A stretch of DNA of 64,000 nt, taken from assembly GCA_023665085.1 (NCBI GenBank), contig JAMPEQ010000002.1:124001-188000 (forward strand), read 5' to 3'. How positions within the stretch are numbered: position 1 is the stretch's first letter; each line of letters begins with the position of its first letter. Below, one piece after another: positions 43,856 through 51,481 of the stretch. A model generated the notes under the pieces. It worked only from the letters and a program-made list of their open reading frames with translations, had not been told where the DNA came from and did no database searches. A program made the translations under genes and the position numbers. This stretch comes from Bacteroides sp. Its GTDB lineage: Bacteria; Bacillota; Clostridia; Oscillospirales; Acutalibacteraceae.

Positions 43856-44989
43856 TTAAGTGAAACAAGTATTATCGGCAGCACGTTCAAAAAAGAAATG
43901 CTTTGCAGCAAGTGCTGCAGGACCGATAAAGGTGATTTTATCATTGAGCTTTGAAAGCTCAATTGTATCAGAATTAAAATTGCTGTTGTACCTTCTGCAT
44001 TGCCGTGAAAGCTTGTCGGCAATGATTTTATTTTCAAACACCGTACCGAAAAGTATGATTTTACAGGCATTCAGAATGGTAGCCGTATTGGTTAAAGCGA
44101 TGGACACCAAATCAATTTTATGATCAATCAGATTGCTTATATCTCTGTCACTATCATAGCTTTTTATAGTTTCATCAAAGGAAAGCCTGTTGGCAAATTC
44201 CTCAGTAATTGCCATAGAGGAAACCTCTGTTTCAAGACAGCCGTAACGGTTACACCTGCAGCGTCTGCCGTTTCGGTTAATAATATAGTGACCGATTTCC
44301 GCAATGCCTGCATCGCTTCCTGAAAGGAGCTCACCGTTTGCGGCAATGGCAGAGCCTATACCCGGTCCCCATTTTAGAAACAGCACCGACTCCTCATAAA
44401 TTCTGTGTCCGTAAATCAGCTCTGCCACTGCAAAGGCACGAACATTATTATCAATCACAACAGGGAGTCCTATTTTTTCTTCAAGCTTGTTTATGACATA
44501 CTTATTGTCCCAAAGGCCTGTTTCACTTTTTTCAACAGAGCCAATCACACAAATCGACGTGCATAAAAATCTATTTTTATTTTTTGCTGTATTTTCAAAC
44601 AACTTTTCTGAAATAGAAAGCATCTTGTCAACATTTTTTATATCACAAAAGCTTTCGCTTTCATACCTTCTTCCATCAAGCCCTGCAACAGAAACCGTGA
44701 TTTTGTCAAGCTCGGCATTTATACAGAGTGCGTAATAATCATCAAGCCTTAAGGACAGCATAATTTTCCTTCTGCCTGCCCTTGCACTGCCGCTTGTATC
44801 CTCTCCCTCTTCTGCAATCAAACCGTCATTTATAAGCTGATTGCATAGCTTTGTTACAGCCGCAGGCGTAAGACCAAGCGCAGTGGCAATATCCTTTCTG
44901 CTCATTGCACCATTGGTGCCAAGCAGATATAAAACACTGCTGATATTTCTTGATTTAATTTCCTTTAAATTTAAACCATTCTGCTCCAT
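43856..44989 (-). CDS. ROK-family transcriptional repressor (sulfoquinovose operon)
   Basis: 377 residues from ATG 44989 (GAGG five bases upstream; a GTG two codons earlier overlaps that site). An N-terminal winged HTH (about 18-70: AMSRKDIATALGLTPAAVTK) is joined to a ROK sugar-binding domain with WGPGIGSAI near 213-221, EIGHYIINRNGRRC near 235-248 and the zinc motif CRCNRYGCLE following. It is encoded within the operon and is the natural candidate for the palindrome at 51343-51367. Confidence 0.85.
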   Translation of the reverse strand: MEQNGLNLKEIKSRNISSVLYLLGTNGAMSRKDIATALGLTPAAVTKLCNQLINDGLIAEEGEDTSGSARAGRRKIMLSLRLDDYYALCINAELDKITVSVAGLDGRRYESESFCDIKNVDKMLSISEKLFENTAKNKNRFLCTSICVIGSVEKSETGLWDNKYVINKLEEKIGLPVVIDNNVRAFAVAELIYGHRIYEESVLFLKWGPGIGSAIAANGELLSGSDAGIAEIGHYIINRNGRRCRCNRYGCLETEVSSMAITEEFANRLSFDETIKSYDSDRDISNLIDHKIDLVSIALTNTATILNACKIILFGTVFENKIIADKLSRQCRRYNSNFNSDTIELSKLNDKITFIGPAALAAKHFFFERAADNTCFT

Positions 44990-44996
44990 ATCCACC

Positions 44997-45728
44997 TCAC
45001 TTTATAAGCAGTGATATTCCGCTTATCAGCATCAGAGCATAAGTAAGCTGCAAAAATACATTCCTGCTCATTTTCTTATAAATCAGATTTCCAATAATAA
45101 GCGCAGCCGCCAGCACCGCCAATGCCGCTGCAAGCATAACAATCAGCTCACCGCTGAAATATCCCGATTTGATGTCACCGAGCATAATAATCGTATTAAG
45201 AACAATCCATACCGATGATACTGTGGCACGAAATTCACGCTTATCCTTTATAATTCCACCAAGATATGTAACGAGAAGCGGTCCACCGCAAACAAACATT
45301 CCGTGAACGACACCCGATATAACAAGCAGTGCCGCCGATATAACCACAGGATATTTTTTATCCTCTTTTTTTGTGTAAAATCTGTAGGCATTTATCACCG
45401 CAAAAGCAATCACCACAATGCCCAGAATTTTATACAAAACAGCTCCGTCAGTGCCGATAAGCCTGTTAAGATAAAAGCCAGCTGCAATTCCTGCAAGCAT
45501 TACTGCCGTAATTTTTGCAAATTCCTTTTTATTTACATATTTATAATCTTTAGTCACAATATATACAGAAGCAGCTATCCCCAGCACATTCAATATTGGC
45601 TTAGCTGTGTCATATCCCACAGTCATTACAGAAAACGGCATGGCAAGCACCGTGCCTGCAAAGCCTGTAATACATTGGATAATATTGGATAAAAAAACAA
45701 TTATAAGAAAAACAATTTTATTTATCAT
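44997..45728 (-). CDS. TauE/SafE-family anion permease, probable sulfonate exporter
   Basis: 243 residues, eight hydrophobic segments. The N-terminal repeat NIIQCITGFAGTVLAMPF near residues 15-32 and its counterpart VVHGMFVCGGPLLVTYLGG near 140-158 are family hallmarks. Transporters of this family accompany sulfonate pathways and export C3 sulfonates such as dihydroxypropanesulfonate. Here it lies between the isomerase (one-base overlap) and ROK genes of the sulfoquinovose operon, supporting export of the end product. Confidence 0.82.
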   Translation of the reverse strand: MINKIVFLIIVFLSNIIQCITGFAGTVLAMPFSVMTVGYDTAKPILNVLGIAASVYIVTKDYKYVNKKEFAKITAVMLAGIAAGFYLNRLIGTDGAVLYKILGIVVIAFAVINAYRFYTKKEDKKYPVVISAALLVISGVVHGMFVCGGPLLVTYLGGIIKDKREFRATVSSVWIVLNTIIMLGDIKSGYFSGELIVMLAAALAVLAAALIIGNLIYKKMSRNVFLQLTYALMLISGISLLIK

Positions 45729-47068
45729 CAGTAACAGAATACCTCAATATCAAGCATACCTGCAAGTGCCTTAAGCTCCTCGTAAACATCCCCGTAGATA
45801 ACTGCGAAGTGCGGCTCCCAACCGTCTATAACCGCTTTGTTGATAATATCAGCTGCATTATTTTTAGTCTTTACAACAAGAGAAGTTCCGTTAAACTGTT
45901 TTGGTTTATTAAGAATTTCACCATTTGAAATAAACACTCTGAACTTGCCATCAGCAGTTCTGCCTACTCTGAAAACAGTTGCACAGTCATTTGCTCTGCA
46001 GCCAAAATCAAGTGTAGGTCCTATTTTTCTGTTACAATGAACATCAGCGCAAGCTCCCGTATCCTCTCTCGCAAGAGAGCAGGCAGCCGTTCCGCAGTGC
46101 CAGAAAGTGATAGTATTTTCTTTTTCATTCATAGAAACAGGATCACCGAAAAATACGGGCTTGTTTGTCAAAAATTGACCTATATACATTGACAGTCCAC
46201 CGTAAGTATCAGCCTCACAGGCTGCCGGAATGCCCATGTCATTCAGCATTGCCAGAACTGCACACACAGGTGTGCCGAAGGCGGTAAAGAAATCAGGCCA
46301 GCAGCGTGAGGACACTGCACCTATATGATTATCTCTGCAGTATTCGGCATAAACCTTATAAAGCCTTGCAAAATCATTTCTGTTTTTAGCAGGTGTATTT
46401 TCAAGCCCCTTTATTTTGCCCTTAGCATCTAAAAGATATTCTGCAACATCCTCGTCGCTATAGCTCTTTGCTATATCAATAAGCTCTCTTGCCTCGATGG
46501 AATTAAGCGTCACACCAAAGACTTTCAGCATTTCAAGATCATTTCCCCGGCCAAAGCCAAAGCCCTGCGGTGTATGACCAATCTGCAGGAAATTCAGGGA
46601 ACACATAGCCTTTTTCAGCCTTGCAGCCCTGATAACTGCAGCTATTTTATTTAAAACAGCAGTCTCATTTGGTGCACCGAAAATATATTCAAAGCTCCTG
46701 CCATAATTTTTTAATGTATTGCCTGCAGAAAATGCACCTGTTAGTGAATTGAGTCTTAATCTGCCGCCGTCAATCACAGGCTCACGAAGAGTCCACAAAA
46801 GCACAGGACAGTCAAAATGTTTGATAATTCCACTTATATAAGCACTGTTTGCAAAGGTTATATTCTGCACGATTAGTAAATCAGGCTTAATACTGTTAAG
46901 AAAAGCATTAAGCTTGTCAATGGAAAGCAGCATCTCATCAGGGATTTTAACACTGCTGTCAATACCTTTCAGCATATTGGCAGAGCTTTCAAACTCTTTT
47001 TTTGCCGATTCAAGATGAAAGGTTGGTACTCCTATCGGAACATAAGCATATTCAAATTCATAGTTCAT
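45728..47068 (-). CDS. sftI: Sulfoquinovose isomerase (fucose/arabinose-isomerase superfamily)
   Basis: 446 residues resembling the AraA/FucI fold: VQNITFANSAYISGI near 80-94, PVLLWTLREP near 102-111, CWPDFFTAFGTPVCAVL near 249-265 and CEADTYGGLSMYI near 273-285. Acidic residues such as the Glu in EADTYG may bind metal. Shorter than FucI (594 here) and clearly different from it. In sulfofructose-transaldolase operons this enzyme class converts sulfoquinovose to 6-deoxy-6-sulfofructose. The specific assignment relies on the neighbouring transaldolase, reductase and sulfoquinovosidase. Confidence 0.8.
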   Translation of the reverse strand: MNYEFEYAYVPIGVPTFHLESAKKEFESSANMLKGIDSSVKIPDEMLLSIDKLNAFLNSIKPDLLIVQNITFANSAYISGIIKHFDCPVLLWTLREPVIDGGRLRLNSLTGAFSAGNTLKNYGRSFEYIFGAPNETAVLNKIAAVIRAARLKKAMCSLNFLQIGHTPQGFGFGRGNDLEMLKVFGVTLNSIEARELIDIAKSYSDEDVAEYLLDAKGKIKGLENTPAKNRNDFARLYKVYAEYCRDNHIGAVSSRCWPDFFTAFGTPVCAVLAMLNDMGIPAACEADTYGGLSMYIGQFLTNKPVFFGDPVSMNEKENTITFWHCGTAACSLAREDTGACADVHCNRKIGPTLDFGCRANDCATVFRVGRTADGKFRVFISNGEILNKPKQFNGTSLVVKTKNNAADIINKAVIDGWEPHFAVIYGDVYEELKALAGMLDIEVFCY

Positions 47069-47076
47069 AATTTCAC

Positions 47077-47745
47077 CTAATATTTAAGTTCTTTATTCTC
47101 ACCGATTAAGCCTGCAAATGCACCTTGCTTAATCAGTGGTTCACGGTCCTTGTGTGCAATTACCCATTTATTTTTCTGCAAAAGCAAGGTGCTTTCTGCA
47201 TTTTCCGGTATATGTGCTTTCTCGATAGGGGTGTTCGTTCCCTTCAAAAGCACTACCACTGTTTTAAATCCGTCGTCACTGGTTCTGCACGGGCTAAGGT
47301 GCAGCGTTGTCTGATACATTTCAATCGCAGTGCCTGCAGGAACAAAAAACACCTTTTCATTACCGACATAAAACTTATTATTCTTAATCTGTTTTTTAAG
47401 TCCCAAAACGAGCATTAAATCAGTAGCTGCAATATTTATTTCAGAACATTTATGATATTCAAATCCATTATATGTGCAATTTTTTCCATTGCAGTATCCA
47501 ACTTGAATCGGCATACCGCCATAGAATATATTTTGAATTTCATCAAAAAGCTTACCTTGCTCCATATTGGTGTCTGACGGAACATAAACATTATTTTCAG
47601 CGGGAATTTCCGTTTCATTCTTCATATAGTCCATCCAGTCGGAAAAATCAAAACCATCAATAACAGTGCCATAGTCTTCAAATCCCTTATCAAATACGGA
47701 ATATATTTTAACATCATTAACCTTATTCAAATGTTTAATAATCAT
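47077..47745 (-). CDS. DUF4867-like cupin-type protein in the sulfoquinovose operon
   Basis: 222 residues without a signal peptide. The central part (NIFYGGMPIQVGYCNGKN, YHKCSEINIAATDLMLVLG, VFFVPAGTAIEMYQTTLHLSPC) looks like a cupin beta-barrel with possible metal or sugar contacts at His and Glu. I believe it belongs to DUF4867, a family found near carbohydrate isomerase genes. It overlaps the reductase gene by 11 bases. A role as mutarotase or accessory isomerase is possible but unproven. Confidence 0.6.
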   Translation of the reverse strand: MIIKHLNKVNDVKIYSVFDKGFEDYGTVIDGFDFSDWMDYMKNETEIPAENNVYVPSDTNMEQGKLFDEIQNIFYGGMPIQVGYCNGKNCTYNGFEYHKCSEINIAATDLMLVLGLKKQIKNNKFYVGNEKVFFVPAGTAIEMYQTTLHLSPCRTSDDGFKTVVVLLKGTNTPIEKAHIPENAESTLLLQKNKWVIAHKDREPLIKQGAFAGLIGENKELKY

Positions 47746-48601
47746 AATCGCCTCTCACGATTTTGTAAGTTGCACGCCAATCTTCCTTGCCTATTCCATT
47801 CTCAACACCCTTGTCATATATTTTCTTAACATATTCCATAACAGGCATTTCAAAATCAGCCTGCTGACTCAGGCGCTGACAGATACCAAGGTCCTTATGC
47901 TCATTTTCAAGAGAAAAGGCCGTACTCCAATTTTCATTTTTAATATTCTGCCACTGGGCATCCAGATAAAAGCACTGTGCTCCACCATAAGAAATTGCCG
48001 TGTAATAGTCATCAACACTAACGCCCATTTTCTGTGCAAGGAGCATGGTTTCATTAACTCCATTCTGTATCTGTGCACAAAGTGCATTGTGGCATATTTT
48101 CATAACAAGCCCCTTACCGTTTTCACCCATACGAATAATATTGCAGCCCATATAAGAAAGGATAGGCTTAATCACAGGGTAAAGCTCCTCGTCACAGCCA
48201 ACGAGTATTCCAAGTGTGGCGTTGATAGCTGCCGGCTTTGATTTTACAACAGGTGCATCTGCAAACTGTGCTCCGGTTCTCTTTACCATTTCAGAAACCT
48301 CAACAGAAACCGATGGATCAATTGTGCTCATATCAATACAAATTATCCCCTCACCAAGCTTTGGTAAAAGCTCAGTATAAACAGCCTTGACATGTTCTGA
48401 CTTGGGCACCATTGTTATAATTACATCTGCATTTTCTGCAACCTCAATATTATTTTTGCAAGAAACTGCACCAATTTCAGCCAGCTTTTCAACCTGAGTT
48501 CTGTTTAAATCATTGACATAAACCGTGTCATTATGCTTTTTTACAATATTTTCACACATAGACTCGCCCATTATGCCGAGCCCGATAAATCCAATTTTCA
48601 T
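47735..48601 (-). CDS. Beta-hydroxyacid dehydrogenase family, probable sulfolactaldehyde reductase
   Basis: 288 residues, same family as YihU and 3-hydroxyisobutyrate dehydrogenase. NAD-binding GFIGLGIMGESM at residues 4-15; substrate region DAPVVKSKPAA near 116-126; catalytic Lys in VMKICHNAL near 171; C-terminal EHKDLGI. In YihU the sulfonate is held partly by an Arg-Thr pair in VGRTSA; the same place here reads VKSKPA, a conservative change to Lys-Ser. It would reduce 3-sulfolactaldehyde to 2,3-dihydroxypropane-1-sulfonate. Similar enzymes reduce other semialdehydes, so the operon context carries weight. Confidence 0.8.
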   Translation of the reverse strand: MKIGFIGLGIMGESMCENIVKKHNDTVYVNDLNRTQVEKLAEIGAVSCKNNIEVAENADVIITMVPKSEHVKAVYTELLPKLGEGIICIDMSTIDPSVSVEVSEMVKRTGAQFADAPVVKSKPAAINATLGILVGCDEELYPVIKPILSYMGCNIIRMGENGKGLVMKICHNALCAQIQNGVNETMLLAQKMGVSVDDYYTAISYGGAQCFYLDAQWQNIKNENWSTAFSLENEHKDLGICQRLSQQADFEMPVMEYVKKIYDKGVENGIGKEDWRATYKIVRGDYDY

Positions 48602-48625
48602 TGTTAAGTCCCCACTAAACTTGTA

Positions 48626-49312
48626 TTATTCTGTTATCGTTTTATCCCAGGCAGACTGGAACTTATCAAGACCGTAATCTGTAAAAGGATGATAAAAGCT
48701 ATCCTTAAACACCTGCAGTCCTGCAGTTACAATATCAGCACCTGCAACAGCACAATCAACAAACTGCTTGCCATTTCTTACTGCAGCACAAATGATCTGT
48801 GTTTTACCTATAAATCCATAGTTTTCATAAATGGTAACAATATCCTGAATATATTGTGTACAGTCTTCCCCGCTGTTTTCCTTCCAACCAATAAATGGGG
48901 AAACAAAAAGAGAATTATTTTTTGCGGCAATAAGTGCCTGTGACGGTGAAAAAACAAGAGTAAGATTTGTTCTTACACCCTTTTGCTCAAGACGTCTTGC
49001 TGCAGTAATACCAGCCTCTGTGCAAGGGATTTTAATAACAAAATTCGGGCTCATTGCTGCGATTTTGCCGCCCATCTCAACCATTTCGTCCGCATTATCA
49101 AGGTGCGGGTTAATCTCAACGGAAATCGGGAACTTATCCCAGCCCTCAATACCTTTTTCCTTTACAAACTCTGCGAGCTCACCGATTACGGTATAAAAGG
49201 GCTTACCTGAATTCATAATGTGATTTGGGTTCGTTGTAACACCGTCAATTCCGAAGGTGTCATAAGCCTCTCTGATTTCATCAATTTTTGCACTGTCTAA
49301 AAAATATTTCAT
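48626..49312 (-). CDS. sftT: 6-deoxy-6-sulfofructose transaldolase
   Basis: 228 residues from ATG 49312, chosen because GGAGG is five bases upstream and the N-terminus MKYFLDSAKIDEIREA fits the transaldolase/fructose-6-phosphate aldolase family. TTNPNHIM near 27-34 and the Schiff-base lysine in FVIKIPCTEAG near 83-93 are conserved. In the Firmicutes sulfoglycolytic route it transfers a dihydroxyacetone unit from sulfofructose to glyceraldehyde 3-phosphate, giving fructose 6-phosphate and sulfolactaldehyde. Adjacent sulfoquinovosidase, reductase and isomerase genes support this over ordinary transaldolase. Confidence 0.85.
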   Translation of the reverse strand: MKYFLDSAKIDEIREAYDTFGIDGVTTNPNHIMNSGKPFYTVIGELAEFVKEKGIEGWDKFPISVEINPHLDNADEMVEMGGKIAAMSPNFVIKIPCTEAGITAARRLEQKGVRTNLTLVFSPSQALIAAKNNSLFVSPFIGWKENSGEDCTQYIQDIVTIYENYGFIGKTQIICAAVRNGKQFVDCAVAGADIVTAGLQVFKDSFYHPFTDYGLDKFQSAWDKTITE

Positions 49313-49328
49313 AGTGTCCTCCAAAAAA

Positions 49329-51323
49329 TTAAATTCTATTTAAAGCAATAAGGTTCTCAAAAGCCTTTGCCTTTTTTCTGATAAATACAGGCGGTGCTCC
49401 CAAGGGCGCTTTAATTGTGTGCATTCCGCCACCGTATTCCCTTTCGCTCCAGAGGTGTACCCATTCATCTTCAGGCAAATACACCTCTCTGCTCTCGGCA
49501 TTTTCCTTCAGCACAGGAGCAACAAGAATATCCCTGCCAAGCAGGAACTCGTAAGCCTCGTTATAAGCTCTTTTTTCATCATAATAAAAGAACAGCGGTC
49601 TGATAACACCTACACCATTATCAGCATTATACGCAGTACATTCCTTTATATACGGCTTCAGTGCTTTATGAAGCCTGCTCATTCTGGCATGATGGTTTAA
49701 TGTAATTTCACTGTAATCAAACTGTGCATTTGCATATGGATTAAGGCCTTCATGTCCGCGCAAAACCGGGGTAAAAACATTCATTTCACACCAGCGCATA
49801 AACAATTCGTCAGAACGTTTCAGATTTAAAAAGGTTGTATATCCTCCTATGTCGGAGTGTGATAGTCCATATCCGCAACAGGTCAAGGATAACGCCGCAG
49901 GGATAACACTGGGCAGACCAAAATCAACGGAATAATCAACATGATTATCACCATTCCACATCATAGTTGAATATTTTTTAGTGTCGGTATAGCCTGCTCT
50001 TGTGAAAAACATAATCTCGCCAAGCTTTCCGCTTTCCTCCACCGCTTCACGATTAAGCTGTGCCCACCGTGCAGGCCAGGTGTTATGAATAAGCTCGGGA
50101 TTTTCACCACTGTATAGTACACAGTCCGTGGGCAGATATTCACCAAAATCAGCCATCCAGCCCGAAAAACCGAAGGCAATCATATTTTCCTTAATTATAT
50201 TCTTAATCCACGCACAGGCATCAGGATTTGTAAAATCCACCATTGCTGCAGGAAAGGTTGTTATTTTAACATAATAATCATTGCCATCCTTATCCTTAAC
50301 GCAGTAATCCTTATCATGTGCTTCCTTATAGAGTGACTTTTCCACTGCAAGAAAAGGATTGATGTAGCCCAGTACCTTAATGCCCTTTTCATTCAGCTCT
50401 TTGATTTTTTCATCAAGCGCAGGATACAATTCCTCATCCCACTGCCAGTTCCACTGAAGCTGCTTACCAACGGCAGTAACACGGCGGCCTTCCCAGTCCT
50501 GTATCCACACACCGCAGACATCAGTATTACAGGCAAGGCAGGCATCAACCTTTTGCATCATAACATCCGTTCCGCCCTGAATACCAAGGATTGCACCATC
50601 ATAAACCCAGTCAGGCAGCTCTGGCTGTCTGCCAAGAAGAAGTGTTAAATCATTTATTACCTCTTCAAAATCATCACCGAAACCGATAAAAAACGGAGCA
50701 ATACTGTCCGTTTTAATAATATGAAAATCACTGTCGGTAAAGTCAAATTCAGTCCTTGCCGTTGTTTCACTGTGAAAATAATATTTTTCGGAACTTAAGA
50801 ATGTCGGCTCAGCATAATAAGTTTCGTAACTTGAAAACTTCTGCTTTTTCGTAGTGTTTCTGATACCGAATACTTGCTTTACAATCTTTTTTGCAGTCTG
50901 CAGTCCGTTAATGTGCTCTGCAACCCAAGCATTAACCTTTTTACCCCTGAGGTTAAATTCCGTAAAATTCTCTCCGCAGCCGTAAACACTTTCCGTATGT
51001 TTTGCAGGGAGTTTAATCCACAAGCGATTATAATCACCGTTTGCAACAGGCACAACCTTAATGCGATTGTCATTCTCAACAGTCGCAATAAACTTAATGT
51101 CATACCCTTTAATGACAGCTTTGTTATCCTCAACCTCAACGGCCTTTACGGTAATATCCTTTTTAAAATCAAGCTTTTCCTTGATTTTAAATGAACCGTG
51201 CCACATTCTATAGTCATTCATTCCCTTGCCCAGTGAACAGATATAATCACCGATTTCTACTTTAAAAACAGTTCTACCGTTATTGCAAAGCTCTGCACCC
51301 TTTGATGTACTACGAATTTCCAA
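49329..51323 (-). CDS. sftG: Sulfoquinovosidase (GH31, YihQ-like)
   Basis: 664 residues from a TTG at 51323, which has AAGGGGAG seven bases upstream; the longer open frame would begin inside the -10 box. Signature segments match the YihQ class: WIQDWEGRRVT and QLQWNWQWD near 270-290, nucleophile Asp in GWMADFGEYLPTD near 390, acid/base Asp in WNGDNHVDYS, and LSHSDIGGYTTF. The Arg and Trp of the first segment lie where YihQ binds the sulfonate. It releases sulfoquinovose from its glycosides in the cytosol (no signal peptide). First gene of the eight-gene operon. Confidence 0.9.
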   Translation of the reverse strand: MEIRSTSKGAELCNNGRTVFKVEIGDYICSLGKGMNDYRMWHGSFKIKEKLDFKKDITVKAVEVEDNKAVIKGYDIKFIATVENDNRIKVVPVANGDYNRLWIKLPAKHTESVYGCGENFTEFNLRGKKVNAWVAEHINGLQTAKKIVKQVFGIRNTTKKQKFSSYETYYAEPTFLSSEKYYFHSETTARTEFDFTDSDFHIIKTDSIAPFFIGFGDDFEEVINDLTLLLGRQPELPDWVYDGAILGIQGGTDVMMQKVDACLACNTDVCGVWIQDWEGRRVTAVGKQLQWNWQWDEELYPALDEKIKELNEKGIKVLGYINPFLAVEKSLYKEAHDKDYCVKDKDGNDYYVKITTFPAAMVDFTNPDACAWIKNIIKENMIAFGFSGWMADFGEYLPTDCVLYSGENPELIHNTWPARWAQLNREAVEESGKLGEIMFFTRAGYTDTKKYSTMMWNGDNHVDYSVDFGLPSVIPAALSLTCCGYGLSHSDIGGYTTFLNLKRSDELFMRWCEMNVFTPVLRGHEGLNPYANAQFDYSEITLNHHARMSRLHKALKPYIKECTAYNADNGVGVIRPLFFYYDEKRAYNEAYEFLLGRDILVAPVLKENAESREVYLPEDEWVHLWSEREYGGGMHTIKAPLGAPPVFIRKKAKAFENLIALNRI

Positions 51324-51342
51324 AGCCAGTCTCCCCTTGAAC

Positions 51343-51367
51343 AATTGATTAACTCTGTTAATCAATT
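51343..51367. promoter_or_regulatory. Perfect palindromic operator at the start of the sulfoquinovose operon
   Basis: Eleven-base arms AATTGATTAAC and GTTAATCAATT flank TCT, with no mismatch. It overlaps the last bases of the -10 box and covers the predicted start site, a classic repressor position. The ROK repressor of the same operon is the likely ligand-controlled binder (inference). Confidence 0.75.
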
Positions 51368-51393
51368 ATAAAATAGTTATCCCCTCTTGTCAA
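51365..51393 (-). promoter_or_regulatory. Promoter of the sulfoquinovose operon
   Basis: Consensus TTGACA (51388-51393), exactly 17 bases, and consensus TATAAT (51365-51370) on the minus strand, 42 bases before the TTG start. This is among the strongest promoters in the window, fitting a repressible operon. Confidence 0.88.
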
Positions 51394-51430
51394 TATTTAA
51401 CGCATATTCTACTCCTTATTTGTATGCATA

Positions 51431-51465
51431 AACAAAAGCAGAGAACTGATAATTTCAGCCTCTGC
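51431..51465 (-). terminator. Terminator of the GH2 gene
   Basis: On the minus strand GCAGAGGCTGA pairs imperfectly with TCAGTTCTCTGC (51465-51438 overall), followed by TTTTGTTT. It lies 17 bases past the GH2 stop and upstream of the next promoter. Confidence 0.7.
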
Positions 51466-51481
51466 TCAAATGAATATACAA

